Shown here piece after piece: positions 51,889-61,354 of a stretch of 64,000 nt of DNA. The stretch is from Betaproteobacteria bacterium (GTDB taxonomy: Bacteria > Pseudomonadota > Gammaproteobacteria > Burkholderiales > Rhodocyclaceae): the NCBI GenBank assembly GCA_020621405.1, contig JAHRYN010000007.1:1-64000 (forward strand), in the 5' to 3' direction. Below the pieces are notes generated by a model that was not told the origin of the DNA, searched no databases, and worked only from the letters and a program-made list of their open reading frames with translations. Within the stretch, counting starts at the first letter, position 1. The number at the start of each line of letters is the position of its first letter. The translations under genes were made by a program, and so were the position numbers.

Positions 51889-52350
51889 ATGGTTGCGCAG
51901 GCACGTCAGCGTCGTTTCGGTCGCGAGCACCGCGCTCCGCGCAAGCCCGGCTACGGACCGCAGGCCGGACTGATGAAGCACCGGGAACTGCGCTTCGGCA
52001 AGCACAGTGCCAGCCGGATCGACGAAGCGGGCGCGCTGCTGGCATCGGTACGCGGCATCCGGATCACCGGCAGGCGCGGCCATGCACTGGCCATCGAATA
52101 CAGCCTGACCGAGCACAGCTTCCGCAGCGTGGAGGCAGTACTGCATTCGCAGGGCTTTGCTCTTGATTCGTCGCTGGCCATGCGGCTGCTTCGCGCACTG
52201 CTGAATTTCTGCGAGGACACGCAGTTGCGCAATCTGCAGCAGCCGGAACGGCTGATCAAGAAATCCAATGAAATCTATGTCAAGGCCTGGCAGCACCACC
52301 CGCACGGCGACCACGACGACACACCGGCCGAGTTGCGGGAATACCGCTGA
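51889..52350 (+). CDS. Uncharacterised protein with HMA-like fold and His-rich tail
   Basis: I do not recognise a named family. The 153-residue product has a basic N-terminus (about 1-45), then a segment whose pattern (about 52-95: LLASVRGIRITGRRGHALAI, FRSVEAVLHSQGFAL) resembles the beta-alpha-beta fold of heavy-metal-associated domains, but without CxxC. A helical part follows, and the end is HHPHGDHDDTPAE. The start ATG 51889 has AGGAG 7 bases upstream. It lies between ctpA and the ThiF/MoeB gene and probably shares their transcript. A metal-related role is only a suggestion from the tail. Confidence 0.8.
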   Translation: MVAQARQRRFGREHRAPRKPGYGPQAGLMKHRELRFGKHSASRIDEAGALLASVRGIRITGRRGHALAIEYSLTEHSFRSVEAVLHSQGFALDSSLAMRLLRALLNFCEDTQLRNLQQPERLIKKSNEIYVKAWQHHPHGDHDDTPAELREYR

Positions 52351-52399
52351 CCCCTCCACCTGACCGAACACCGGGCCCGAACAGGCCCGCCCTCCCCGC

Positions 52400-53158
52400 A
52401 TGAACGACCAGCAACTGCTGCGCTACAGCCGGCACATCCTGCTTGACCAGATCGGCATCGAAGGACAGGAGCGACTGCTGTCGGCGCGTGCGCTGATCGT
52501 CGGCGCCGGCGGCCTCGGCTGTCCGGCCGCCCTCTACATGGCCGCTGCCGGCGTCGGCACATTGGTGATCGCGGACGACGACGAGGTCGACCTGACCAAT
52601 CTGCAGCGCCAGATCCTGCACCGCGAGCATTCGGTCGGACGGGCAAAGGTCGAATCGGCGCGCGAATCGCTGCTCGACATCAACCCCGGCGTGCAGGTGA
52701 TCGCGCTGAAGCAGCGTCTGCAGGGCGACGACCTGACGGCACAGATCGCGGCCGCCGACGTGGTGCTCGACTGCAGCGACAACTTCGCGACCCGGCACGC
52801 GATCAATCGCGCCTGCGTCAATACGCGCACACCGCTGGTTTCGGGTGCGGCCATCCGCTTCGACGGGCAGGTCTCCGTGTTCGACAGCCGCGAGACCGAC
52901 GCGCCCTGCTACCACTGCCTGTTTCCCGAGGGCGGCGAAGCAGAGGAAGTGCGCTGTGCGGTGATGGGGGTGTTCGCGCCACTGACCGGCATCATCGGCA
53001 GCGTACAGGCGGCCGAAGCGCTGAAACTGCTGGCGCAGACCGGCCGCTCTCTGGCCGGCCGGCTGCTGCTGCTCGACGCACTGGGCATGGAATGGCGCAG
53101 CATTTCGCTGCCGCGTGACCCTGGTTGCCCGGTCTGTGGCGGAACTGCAGCTACCTGA
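52400..53158 (+). CDS. E1-like adenylyltransferase (MoeB/ThiF/HesA family)
   Basis: Adenylates the C-terminal glycine of a ubiquitin-like sulfur carrier (MoaD or ThiS). The 252-residue protein has the ATP loop GAGGLG (35-40), the Asp pair IADDDEVDLTNLQRQ, the zinc cysteines C170/C173 and C243/C246, and C186 in RCAVMGV as the possible thioester site. MoeB and ThiF cannot be separated without their partner genes, which are not here. MsrP in this window needs molybdopterin, which fits a MoeB role. A terminator follows. Confidence 0.9.
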   Translation: MNDQQLLRYSRHILLDQIGIEGQERLLSARALIVGAGGLGCPAALYMAAAGVGTLVIADDDEVDLTNLQRQILHREHSVGRAKVESARESLLDINPGVQVIALKQRLQGDDLTAQIAAADVVLDCSDNFATRHAINRACVNTRTPLVSGAAIRFDGQVSVFDSRETDAPCYHCLFPEGGEAEEVRCAVMGVFAPLTGIIGSVQAAEALKLLAQTGRSLAGRLLLLDALGMEWRSISLPRDPGCPVCGGTAAT

Positions 53159-53171
53159 CTGGCGCAGGATC

Positions 53172-53198
53172 AGGCGCGGTTCCGCGCCTTTCCTTTTC
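53172..53198 (+). terminator. Rho-independent terminator after moeB/thiF
   Basis: AGGCGCG and CGCGCCT (53172-53189) form a 7-bp stem with a 4-base loop, followed by TTCCTTTTC. It ends the gpmA-envC-ctpA-moeB direction 13 bases past the stop; the rest of the gap to dsbB (to 53291) shows nothing. Confidence 0.75.
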
Positions 53199-53291
53199 CG
53201 ACAACAGCGCTACTCACGATGCGCGGCATCGTGGAACGGCCCTCGGCACCGAACGGAACGCGCTCATTACCGTACGGCAGGCATCGGAATA

Positions 53292-53771
53292 TCAGCCGCG
53301 CCGCCACGAAAGCAGCACGGAAATGAGTACCAGCACGGTCAGCCACAGCAGTGACCACTCCGGAATGCCGAGACCGAAGATCGGCGGCAGCTTGGCACCA
53401 CAAGCGCCATCGGCGAAAAACACCTGCGGCAGCCATTGCGCCGGCGGCAGGCTGTTGACGAAATCCTCGACGACGTCGATGCCGCAACTGACCGACGGGT
53501 GATACACCACATAGACATGGCGGGCGGCCACTGCGACGCCGGCACCGGCGATCAGCGCTGAAACCCACAGGCCGCTGCGCGCCAGCGCACCGCCGAACAG
53601 GCCGCTGAGCAGGAAGAAAACGCCGGCGCCAGCAAAAGCGTAGCGCTGCAGGATGCACAGCGGGCAGGGCGCCAGGCGCTCGACATGCTGCAAATAGAGT
53701 GCAACGGCGACCAGACCGAAGCAGAGATAGGACAGCAGGAACAGCAGGCGCGTGCGGGCTATGGGCGTCAT
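53292..53771 (-). CDS. dsbB: Disulfide bond formation protein DsbB
   Basis: Inner-membrane quinone reductase that reoxidises DsbA. The 159-residue protein has four helices and both redox cysteine pairs: C36/C39 (CPLC) in the first periplasmic loop and C96/C124 in the second, with LQRYAF near the quinone site. It is transcribed after hslVU on the minus strand, 45 bases downstream. Confidence 0.95.
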   Translation of the reverse strand: MTPIARTRLLFLLSYLCFGLVAVALYLQHVERLAPCPLCILQRYAFAGAGVFFLLSGLFGGALARSGLWVSALIAGAGVAVAARHVYVVYHPSVSCGIDVVEDFVNSLPPAQWLPQVFFADGACGAKLPPIFGLGIPEWSLLWLTVLVLISVLLSWRRG

Positions 53772-53816
53772 CGGAAAAGAGTGGGATTCAGGCAGGACAA
53801 GCGCGCCGCGGCGCGC

Positions 53817-55139
53817 TCAAAGTACATAGCGGGCGAGGTCCTCGCTCTGGGACAGTTCCCCCAGACGGACGTCGACGTACGCGGCATCGACGGTCAGCGA
53901 ACTGGCATGCCGGCCGGCGTCGAACGACACTTCTTCCAGCAGCTTTTCCATCACCGTGTGCAGGCGGCGCGCACCGATGTTCTCGGTACGTTCGTTGACC
54001 GACCACGCCACTTCGGCCAGCCGGCGGATGCCGTCCGGCGTGAAGTCCAGTGCCACGCCGTCAGTCGCCAGCAGCGCAATGTACTGCCGCGTCAGGCAGG
54101 CGTCGGTACCGGTCAGGATGCGTTCGAAATCCCCGACCGACAGGGAATCCAGCTCAACGCGGATCGGAAAGCGGCCCTGCAGCTCGGGAATCAGATCGCT
54201 CGGGCGGGACAGGTGGAAAGCGCCGCTGGCGATGAACAGGATGTGGTCGGTCTTCACCATGCCGTACTTGGTCGAAATCGTCGTGCCTTCGACCAGCGGC
54301 AGCAGGTCCCGCTGCACGCCCTGACGCGACACGTCTGCACCGCCGGTATCGGACCGGGTGGCGATCTTGTCGATTTCGTCGAGAAACACGATGCCGTGCT
54401 GCTCAACCGCGATCTGGGCCTGCTGCTTGACCTCGTCCTCGTTGACCAGCCGTGCCGCTTCCTCATCGGTCAGCACGCGCATGGCTTCGCGGATGGTCAT
54501 CTTGCGGCTGCGGCGACGCTGGTTGCCGACGCTCTGGAACATCGACTGCAGCTGACCGGTCAGTTCCTCCATGCCGGGCGGGGTCATGATTTCCATCGCC
54601 GCCGGCGCCACGGCAACCTCGATCTCGATTTCCTTGTCATCGAGTTCGCCTTCGCGCAGCTTCTTGCGGAATTTCTGCCGCGTGCCACTCTCGTCAGCGG
54701 TCGGCGCGTCGACGCCGAAACCGACCGGACGCGCAGGCGGCAGCAGCACGTCGAGTATCCGGTCCTCCGCCGCGTCCTCGGCACGTGTACGTGCCGCCTT
54801 CATCGCTCGCTCGCGCAGATCCTTGATGGCGATTTCCATCAGGTCGCGGATGATGCTGTCGACGTCGCGTCCGACATAGCCCACTTCGGTGAACTTGGTC
54901 GCCTCGACCTTGATGAAGGGTGCATTCGCCAGCCTTGCCAGCCGGCGCGCGATTTCCGTCTTGCCGACACCGGTCGGCCCGATCATCAGGATGTTCTTCG
55001 GCGTGATTTCGGTGCGCAGCGGCTCGGCCACCTGCGCGCGGCGCCAGCGGTTGCGCAGCGCCACGGCGACCGAGCGCTTGGCGCGCGTCTGGCCGACGAT
55101 GTGTTTGTCCAGCTCGGAAACGATTTCTGAAGGTGTCAT
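53817..55139 (-). CDS. hslU: ATP-dependent protease ATPase subunit HslU
   Basis: AAA+ unfoldase of the HslUV protease. The 440-residue protein has Walker A GPTGVGKT (54-61), an intermediate domain (about 105-240), Walker B IVFLDEID and the sensor region, and ends in the conserved DLARYVL tail that inserts into HslV. It starts 28 bases after hslV. Confidence 0.97.
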   Translation of the reverse strand: MTPSEIVSELDKHIVGQTRAKRSVAVALRNRWRRAQVAEPLRTEITPKNILMIGPTGVGKTEIARRLARLANAPFIKVEATKFTEVGYVGRDVDSIIRDLMEIAIKDLRERAMKAARTRAEDAAEDRILDVLLPPARPVGFGVDAPTADESGTRQKFRKKLREGELDDKEIEIEVAVAPAAMEIMTPPGMEELTGQLQSMFQSVGNQRRRSRKMTIREAMRVLTDEEAARLVNEDEVKQQAQIAVEQHGIVFLDEIDKIATRSDTGGADVSRQGVQRDLLPLVEGTTISTKYGMVKTDHILFIASGAFHLSRPSDLIPELQGRFPIRVELDSLSVGDFERILTGTDACLTRQYIALLATDGVALDFTPDGIRRLAEVAWSVNERTENIGARRLHTVMEKLLEEVSFDAGRHASSLTVDAAYVDVRLGELSQSEDLARYVL

Positions 55140-55167
55140 GGCAAGACTCGAAGCGGACCGGGACGGA

Positions 55168-55707
55168 TCACCAGTCGATCACCTCGATGGTATGGCTCTG
55201 GTTGGTATAGATGCACAGGTCGCCGGCAATGCCGAGCGATTTCGAGATCACTTCGCGTGCCGACAGTTCGGTGTTTTCGATCAGCGCACGGGCCGCCGCC
55301 TGCGCGTAAGCGCCACCCGAGCCTATGGCAACGATTCCGCCCTCGGGTTCCAGCACGTCGCCATTGCCGGTGATGATCAGTGACGATTCGCGATCGGCCA
55401 CCGCCAGCATTGCTTCCAGCCGGCGCAGCATGCGATCGGTGCGCCAGTCCTTGGCCAGTTCGACTGCACTGCGCAGCAGATTGCCCTGGTGCTTCTCCAG
55501 CTTGGCCTCGAAACGCTCGAACAGCGTGAAGGCATCAGCAGTGCCGCCGGCGAAGCCGGCAAGGATGCGCCCCTGATAGAGACGACGCACCTTGCGGGCA
55601 GTCGCCTTGACGACGATGTTGCCCAGTGTCACCTGGCCGTCGCCGCCCAGTGCAACCTGTCCGGGGCGACGAACCGACAGGATGGTCGTACCGTGAAACT
55701 GTTCCAT
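55168..55707 (-). CDS. hslV: ATP-dependent protease peptidase subunit HslV
   Basis: Proteasome-like Thr peptidase. The 179-residue precursor begins [14 protein letters not shown]; removal of MEQFHG exposes the nucleophile Thr. GDGQVTLG and [14 protein letters not shown] are family segments. Two ATGs are possible; the one at 55705-55707 has AGGA 6 bases upstream and fits the family better than 55713. It precedes hslU. No sigma-32 consensus was seen. Confidence 0.97.
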   Translation of the reverse strand: MEQFHGTTILSVRRPGQVALGGDGQVTLGNIVVKATARKVRRLYQGRILAGFAGGTADAFTLFERFEAKLEKHQGNLLRSAVELAKDWRTDRMLRRLEAMLAVADRESSLIITGNGDVLEPEGGIVAIGSGGAYAQAAARALIENTELSAREVISKSLGIAGDLCIYTNQSHTIEVIDW

Positions 55708-55774
55708 GCCCATTCCTGAAATATCGCGAGAAGGCCGCGTACTTTAACGCATCGCGGACAAGCGCCCGACGCCG

Positions 55775-56992
55775 CTAGAAGCGGCGTTGCTGGATCTCCG
55801 CCACCGCCGCCACGCCGATCAGCTGGAACAGCGCGGCCACCATGGGCCGCACGTCCACGAAGCGCGGTTGCCGGCCGGTGGCCTGTATCGCGGTGATGAC
55901 GTTGAACAGCAATCCGGCGCTGATGAAGTCCATGCGTCGCAGCTCGGAACAGTCGACCTTGAGCACGCCGGGCGGATGGTCGCCCGAGGTCAGGACCGAA
56001 AACGCGTCCTGCTTGGCGCCGGTGATTTCACCCCGCAGCGCCAGCGCGGTCTGCGGCTCCGGCGCCACGGTTCCAGCCGCCGCAGGTGCAACCACCGAGG
56101 ACACCCAGCGGTCATCCCAGGACGGCGGCGACTGTTCGAAGGTCACCGCATACTGGATTGCAAATTCCTCGAAAGAGGCCTCGTCGCCCAGCTGCTGCAG
56201 GGTTTCCAGATAGAGCAGCCACTGGGCGGAACCTTCCGCCTTGCCCGGCACGACACGCGGCGCGAGCAGATCGCGCAGTGCGGTCGCGTTGATCATGGCG
56301 ATGCCGTGACCGCTGCGCCGGACCCTGATGAAGGCCTCGGCCAGCAGGCGCGCACCTTCGTCGTCGACATCCTGCACCCGCCCGACATCCAGTCGCAGCA
56401 CCGGCGTCTTGCAGCCGAGGCGGTCGAACTGATCGATCATCGCGCGGCTGGCTTCGCACAGCTTGCCCGACAGGGTCAGCGTCGGCGGACCGCCGACCGC
56501 ACCCTTTGCCGGGCTGGCCGGCCAGGTCGGCGCCGAACGCTCGAAACGTTCGGCGTAGGCCAGTGCATGGGCGTCGAAGGCGTCACAGCGGCCCAGCGCA
56601 TGGCACAGGTCGAACAGCATGGCCCAAACCTGCTCGGTCGAACCGCCCAGATCGTCGAAAGTCGCCCGTTCCAGCGCAGCCAGCGCCGCTTCGTCATCGC
56701 CGTTGGCAAACATGATGGCGGCTTCTTCAACCACCGGGTGCAGGCCGGCTGACACGTCCTGCACCTCGAGTTCGCCCTTGCCCATGCGCCGGGCGCCCTC
56801 CAGCGGATCACGCGAAATGAAGTCGAGCGAAATCAGCCCGGCCGAATCCGGTCCGCTGGCCGGCAGCAGCGAGGGCGCGACCGGTGCAGCCTGCGCACCC
56901 GGTACCGGGCGAGCGACAGCACCGGCCGGCTGGACAGGTTTGCGTGTCTCGACCTGCGGTGCAGGTGATTTCTTGAAGAATGAAAAAGCCAC
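55775..56992 (-). CDS. STAS-domain protein
   Basis: A 405-residue cytoplasmic protein: a Pro/Ala-rich N-terminus (about 1-45), a helical central part (about 80-150), and two STAS-like regions (about 170-255, LTLSGKLCEASRAMIDQFD; about 320-405, LALRGEITGAKQDAF, LKVDCSELRRMDFISAGLLF). STAS domains bind nucleotides or partner proteins in anti-sigma antagonist systems, but no kinase or phosphatase partner is nearby. It lies 67 bases upstream of hslV on the same strand and may be read with it. Function unknown. Confidence 0.87.
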   Translation of the reverse strand: MAFSFFKKSPAPQVETRKPVQPAGAVARPVPGAQAAPVAPSLLPASGPDSAGLISLDFISRDPLEGARRMGKGELEVQDVSAGLHPVVEEAAIMFANGDDEAALAALERATFDDLGGSTEQVWAMLFDLCHALGRCDAFDAHALAYAERFERSAPTWPASPAKGAVGGPPTLTLSGKLCEASRAMIDQFDRLGCKTPVLRLDVGRVQDVDDEGARLLAEAFIRVRRSGHGIAMINATALRDLLAPRVVPGKAEGSAQWLLYLETLQQLGDEASFEEFAIQYAVTFEQSPPSWDDRWVSSVVAPAAAGTVAPEPQTALALRGEITGAKQDAFSVLTSGDHPPGVLKVDCSELRRMDFISAGLLFNVITAIQATGRQPRFVDVRPMVAALFQLIGVAAVAEIQQRRF

Positions 56993-57160
56993 TTGGCGAG
57001 GGAATCCGGTTCAACCCGATCAGGGTTAACGGCAGGAAACAGGATAAGTCGACACGAAGGTTAACTGTAACCCCCTATTCAGGGATGTGGTGCGGGCAAG
57101 CCGTAACGATACGTGACAGGCGACGCGTCGCTGCATGGCGCCCGCCGCACCGCCACTCGC

Positions 57161-59173
57161 TCAGAAGGAGGCTCTTAGTCCCGCCATCACACCGCGTCCG
57201 GGCAGCGGCGCCATGTCCTTCAGGAAGGACACGTGGTTGCGCGCCTCGGTGTCGAACAGGTTGTTGCCGCGCAGCCAGGCTTCCCAGCCGATGCCGGCCG
57301 CGGTGAATCCGTAGCTGGCGAAGGCGTTGACCAGCACATAGCCGGCAGTCGGCGTACCGCTCGCATCCACACGATCCTGACGGCGCACACCCTGGGTTTC
57401 CAGCCGCAGCTGCAGCGTGTCGTGCAGCCAGTCGAGTGCCACCATGCCGCGCAGCGGCGGAATGCGCGGCAGTGGCTCTCCGGTGTCGCGATTGGTGGCA
57501 CGCACCGCGTCCGCCTGCAGATCCAGATGCAGCTCGCCGGCACAACGGCACAGCAGCAGGCGCGCCTGGGCCTCGAAACCGCTGAATTTCGCCGGCACCG
57601 CCTGATAGACGAATTCGGGCAGTTCGCCTGCCGGATTGATCAATCCATCCGCATCGCGCCGGATGCCCGTACCCGACAGCGCGATGAAGTTGCTGAAGCG
57701 GCTGTGGAAGACGCCGATGCTGCCGCTGTGATCGCCCTGCTTCACGCGCAGTTGCAGGTCTACTGAATTCGACCGCTCCTTGCCCAGTGCCGCATTGCCG
57801 AGCTCGTAATTGCCGGTGGCCGCGTGCGGGCCGTCCGCGAACAGCTCGTAGAAGGTCGGCGCGCGCTCCGTATGCGCCAGCTGGCTGGCGAGCGAGAACA
57901 CCTCGTTCAGCGGATAGACCACGCCGACCGCCGCGCTGCGCGCGGTGAAGCGCCGCTGCCGCGCCGGATCGAAGCGCGGCGTGCCGGGCGCGTTCGCGTC
58001 ATCCGGTCCGCCACCGTCGGAACCGACCTTCACCCGCTCGATGCGCCCGCCGAACGTGAGCTTGAGGTCGCCGACCCGCGTCTCCTCGAACAGGAACAGC
58101 GCGCGCGCGTCGGTGTCGGTCGATGGCACGAAGGCCTCGTCGCCGCGTGCCTCGAAGCTGCTGCGTTCGATCTGCAGGCCGAAGGTGCCGCGCCAGTCGC
58201 CAAGCGGCGCATGACTCGCTTCGAGGCGGAAATCATTGCCCCGGGTGGCGAAGCGGGTGGCAGGCGTACCGCCATCCAGTTCGGTGTGCGTGTAGTCGGC
58301 ATGGCCGAAATGGAATTTCACGCCGGAAATGAAGCCGTCGAGATCGCGCGCCTCGCCGGCGAAGTCCCAGCGTTCGCTGTGCATGTCTATCGTGACGTGC
58401 GGTTCGGCGACCGTGCCGTAATCCGAATCGTAGACACCGTAGGACAGGCCGACGTAGCCACCGTCTCCGGCGAACGATGCACCGACACCGCCGCCTTCGC
58501 TGTCGGCCGCCGAGTTGCGCAACCTGGATGCGCCGGAACTGTCGGGGATGCGCAGGTCGCTGGTGCGACGGCGGAAGCCGTCGACATGCAGATTCAGACC
58601 GGCGCCGCCGAATTCCGCTCGCCCGGCCAGCGCGCGGGTCGAATCCGCCCCGCCGAGCACCGTCTCGGCCCGCCCGCCGATGCCATCAACCGCCGACTGC
58701 GGGATGCGATTGTCCAGCGTATTGACCACGCCGCCGACCGCATTGCCGCCATACATCAGCGCCGCCGGGCCACGCACGACCTCGACCCGCTCGATGACCA
58801 GCGGATCAATGGTCACCGCATGATCGAAGGACAGCGACGACGCATCCAGCGACGCGCCGCCATTGCCCAGCAGTCGCACCCGGTCGCCGTCCATGCCGCG
58901 AATGACCGGGCGGCTGGAATTGGGGCCGAAATAGGTCGAGCTGACGCCGGGCAGGTTGCCGACGGTCTCGCCCAGCGTGCTGGCACCACGCAGGGTGAGC
59001 GCGTGATCGTCCATCACGGAAACCGGGCTGGCCAGCCCGGACGGGTCACTGCCCAGCGGATTGCCGGTCACGACGACCGCAGGCAGTTCCTTCACCGCCT
59101 GCGCCAATGCCGGAACCGAAACAAGAACTGTCGAAGCGGCCACAACGGCGCTTCGTAACGGGTGCGAAAACAT
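57161..59173 (-). CDS. TonB-dependent outer-membrane receptor (ZnuD-like)
   Basis: A 670-residue receptor with a signal peptide (about 1-24), a plug domain (about 28-150; LPAVVVTGNPL, PVIRGMDGDRVRLLGNG, VEVVRGPAALMYGGNAVGG) and a barrel ending in F. The plug and barrel resemble the zinc receptor ZnuD, and the loop HFGHADYTHTE is His-rich. The start ATG 59171-59173 has AGGGAG upstream; the longer frame to 59443 is non-conserved. It follows a small exported Cys/His protein and dksA. Zinc or copper is the likely substrate; no Zur box was seen. Confidence 0.9.
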   Translation of the reverse strand: MFSHPLRSAVVAASTVLVSVPALAQAVKELPAVVVTGNPLGSDPSGLASPVSVMDDHALTLRGASTLGETVGNLPGVSSTYFGPNSSRPVIRGMDGDRVRLLGNGGASLDASSLSFDHAVTIDPLVIERVEVVRGPAALMYGGNAVGGVVNTLDNRIPQSAVDGIGGRAETVLGGADSTRALAGRAEFGGAGLNLHVDGFRRRTSDLRIPDSSGASRLRNSAADSEGGGVGASFAGDGGYVGLSYGVYDSDYGTVAEPHVTIDMHSERWDFAGEARDLDGFISGVKFHFGHADYTHTELDGGTPATRFATRGNDFRLEASHAPLGDWRGTFGLQIERSSFEARGDEAFVPSTDTDARALFLFEETRVGDLKLTFGGRIERVKVGSDGGGPDDANAPGTPRFDPARQRRFTARSAAVGVVYPLNEVFSLASQLAHTERAPTFYELFADGPHAATGNYELGNAALGKERSNSVDLQLRVKQGDHSGSIGVFHSRFSNFIALSGTGIRRDADGLINPAGELPEFVYQAVPAKFSGFEAQARLLLCRCAGELHLDLQADAVRATNRDTGEPLPRIPPLRGMVALDWLHDTLQLRLETQGVRRQDRVDASGTPTAGYVLVNAFASYGFTAAGIGWEAWLRGNNLFDTEARNHVSFLKDMAPLPGRGVMAGLRASF

Positions 59174-59268
59174 GGAATCTCCCTGCGCCCAAAGGGCGCT
59201 GACCCGCACGCACGGCAGTGCGGACCGGTCGGTCGCTGAATGGATGTCGCGCCTGACGGCGCACGGAC

Positions 59269-59607
59269 TCAGAGCAGGGAGATCGGGGGCGGACCGTGGG
59301 CGCGCGGCTCGGGCGACGTACTGCCGCCCGATTGCAGCGCCAGGGGCGCACGGTAGACGTGGGATAGACAGGATTCCGGCGGGCGCGGCGGCGTACCAGA
59401 GAAACAGGTGGCGAAGGTGTGCGCCGACAGACAGCCGACGCAAGCCAGCGCGTGATCACCGCCGTTGCCGCTGCCATCCTGCTGCAGCTGCGCAATGGCC
59501 GCACCGCCGGCCGGGAGATGCTCGAAGGCATGGACGAGCGCGGCGTGCTGCGCCCCGATCAGGCACAGCAGGAACAGAACCAGCCGCAACATGGACAGGC
59601 GCCGCAT
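59269..59607 (-). CDS. Small exported Cys/His protein (DUF2946-like)
   Basis: A 112-residue protein with an N-terminal signal peptide (about 1-24, LRLVLFLLCLIGAQHAALV). A middle segment has His and Cys that could bind metal (HAFEHLPAGG, DHALACVGCLSAHTFATC), and the tail is Pro-rich. The layout resembles the DUF2946 and CopL-like families found beside metal receptors; the assignment is tentative. It lies 22 bases after dksA and 95 bases before the TonB receptor. Confidence 0.7.
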   Translation of the reverse strand: MRRLSMLRLVLFLLCLIGAQHAALVHAFEHLPAGGAAIAQLQQDGSGNGGDHALACVGCLSAHTFATCFSGTPPRPPESCLSHVYRAPLALQSGGSTSPEPRAHGPPPISLL

Positions 59608-59629
59608 CAGTGCATGCCCGCGCGGAAAA

Positions 59630-60067
59630 TCAGTCGCCGTACAGCTTCTGCAGACGCTCGCGACGCTCCTGCGCCTCGATCGTCAGCGTTGCGGTCGGAC
59701 GGGCAAGCAGGCGCGGAATGCCGATCGGCTCGCCGGTTTCGTCGCAGTAGCCGTACTCGCCGGCATCAATGCGGTCGATCGCCTGCTCGATCTTCTTCAG
59801 CAGCTTGCGTTCACGGTCGCGTGCGCGCAGTTCCAGCGTGTGCTCCTCTTCCACCGTGGCACGGTCGGCCGGATCGGACACGTTGTCGACCTCGCGCATG
59901 TGCTCAACGGTTTCATCGGCCTTGCGCAGGATGTCGTCACGCATGCGGGCGAGCAGATCGCGGAAAAATGCGAGCTGCGCCTCGTTCATGTATTCCTTGT
60001 CCGACATCTTCATCAGGTCGGCTTCGGTCAGCGGCTTGTCGGCCTTGCTGGCATTCTTGGTGGCCAT
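59630..60067 (-). CDS. dksA: RNA polymerase-binding transcription factor DksA (single-cysteine form)
   Basis: Binds the secondary channel of RNA polymerase and, with ppGpp, represses rRNA and activates amino acid promoters. The 145-residue protein has the coiled-coil tip DPADRA (65-70). The zinc-finger region keeps only C108; the other three positions are T111, T and A. This form is usual in Alphaproteobacteria and many Betaproteobacteria, where it works without zinc. The start ATG 60065-60067 is the conserved one. It heads the series dksA, exported protein, TonB receptor. Confidence 0.94.
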   Translation of the reverse strand: MATKNASKADKPLTEADLMKMSDKEYMNEAQLAFFRDLLARMRDDILRKADETVEHMREVDNVSDPADRATVEEEHTLELRARDRERKLLKKIEQAIDRIDAGEYGYCDETGEPIGIPRLLARPTATLTIEAQERRERLQKLYGD

Positions 60068-60136
60068 CCGCAAGAACTCCCGGGATTGGAAAGACGAGCA
60101 GGATACCAATGTTTCGCAAAAAAACGACAGCCAGTA

Positions 60137-61336
60137 TCACTCGGCGCGCACAAGCAATCCCTTGAGATACTCGCCTTCGGGAAAAGCCAGGCCCACCGCG
60201 TGGTCCGCCCCCGCCGACAGGCGGCGCAGCACGCGCGCCGACACGCCGGCATCACCCGCCGCATCGGCCACGATGCCCTGGAAAAAACCGGCATCGACAC
60301 CGCCCGAACAGGAGTAGGTCATCAGCAGACCGCCCGGCGACAGCAGGCGGAACCCGAGCAGGTTGATGTCCTTGTAGGCGCGGGCCGCGGACTTGGCGTG
60401 CGCCGCCGACGGTGCGAACTTGGGCGGATCGAGCACGATCAGGTCGAACTTGCGGCCTTCCGCGCGCAGCGCACGCAGATGCTGGAACACGTCGGCCTCC
60501 AGCCAGTGCGCCCGCGCTGCATCCAGCTGCGGATTGTGCGCGAGGTTACGGCGCGCCATGTCGAGCGCCGGGCCGGACGAATCGATCGACAGCACCTCGG
60601 CCGCGCCGCCGGCCAGCGCGTGCAGCGAAAAACCGCCGGTGTAGCAGAAGCAGTTCAGCACACGCCGGTCGCGCGCCAGTTCCCCGCACAGACGCCGGTT
60701 GTCGCGCTGGTCAAGATAGAAGCCGGTCTTGTGACCGCCTGCCACATCCACTTCGATGCGGACACCGAACTCGTCTATCACCGGACGTGGCATTTCACCG
60801 TCACCGGCCAGCCAGCCGGTGCGCGGCTCCAGTCCCTCGAGCGCACGCACGTCGGAGTCGGAACGCTCGTAGATGCGGCCGATACCGGTCGCACGGGTCA
60901 GCGCGTCGGCGATCGATGCCCGCCATTTCTCGCCGCCGGCGCTGGTGATCTGCAGCACGATCACGTCGCCGTAGCGATCCGCGATCACGCCCGGCAGGCC
61001 GTCCGACTCGCCGTGCAGCAGGCGGATGCCGCCGTCCGGACCGAACTCTCGCGCCAGCTCCGGCAGGTCGCGCCGCTGCGCCACGGCCCGTACCACGGTG
61101 CGGCGGAAAAACGCATCGTCGATCGACTCGTCGCCGAAGGTCCACATGCGGGCGCGTATCTGCGACGCCGGCGAAAAGGCGGCGCGCCCAAGCGCGCGGC
61201 CGCCCTGCGTCTGCACCAGAACGGTGTCGCCCGGACGGGCACGGCCTTCCAACCGGTCGACCGAGCCGGCGAATATCCATGGATGCCGGCGCAGCACCGA
61301 GCGTTCGCGGCCCGGGGCGAGGATGAGGGTTGCCAT
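60137..61336 (-). CDS. rlmI: 23S rRNA (cytosine-1962-C5)-methyltransferase RlmI
   Basis: A 399-residue SAM enzyme with an N-terminal PUA domain (about 1-75, RHPWIFAGSVDRLEGRARPG), a central EEHEE-type region and a Rossmann domain (about 190-399; VLNCFCYTGGFSLHAL, VLDPPKFAPS, TYSCSGGV) that holds the methylation cysteines. It lies 18 bases after the DUF484 gene on the minus strand. Confidence 0.94.
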   Translation of the reverse strand: MATLILAPGRERSVLRRHPWIFAGSVDRLEGRARPGDTVLVQTQGGRALGRAAFSPASQIRARMWTFGDESIDDAFFRRTVVRAVAQRRDLPELAREFGPDGGIRLLHGESDGLPGVIADRYGDVIVLQITSAGGEKWRASIADALTRATGIGRIYERSDSDVRALEGLEPRTGWLAGDGEMPRPVIDEFGVRIEVDVAGGHKTGFYLDQRDNRRLCGELARDRRVLNCFCYTGGFSLHALAGGAAEVLSIDSSGPALDMARRNLAHNPQLDAARAHWLEADVFQHLRALRAEGRKFDLIVLDPPKFAPSAAHAKSAARAYKDINLLGFRLLSPGGLLMTYSCSGGVDAGFFQGIVADAAGDAGVSARVLRRLSAGADHAVGLAFPEGEYLKGLLVRAE

Positions 61337-61354
61337 CGTGTCAGCGCGTCCAGC

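Noticed and set aside
55750-55800. Hairpin ACGCCGCT/AGCGGCGT at the STAS gene stop as a terminator
   Set aside because: No T run follows on the minus strand, so intrinsic termination is unlikely.
59630-60067. DksA with a broken zinc finger as a novelty
   Set aside because: Single-cysteine DksA proteins are widespread in Alphaproteobacteria and Betaproteobacteria; only the gene context was kept as a finding.
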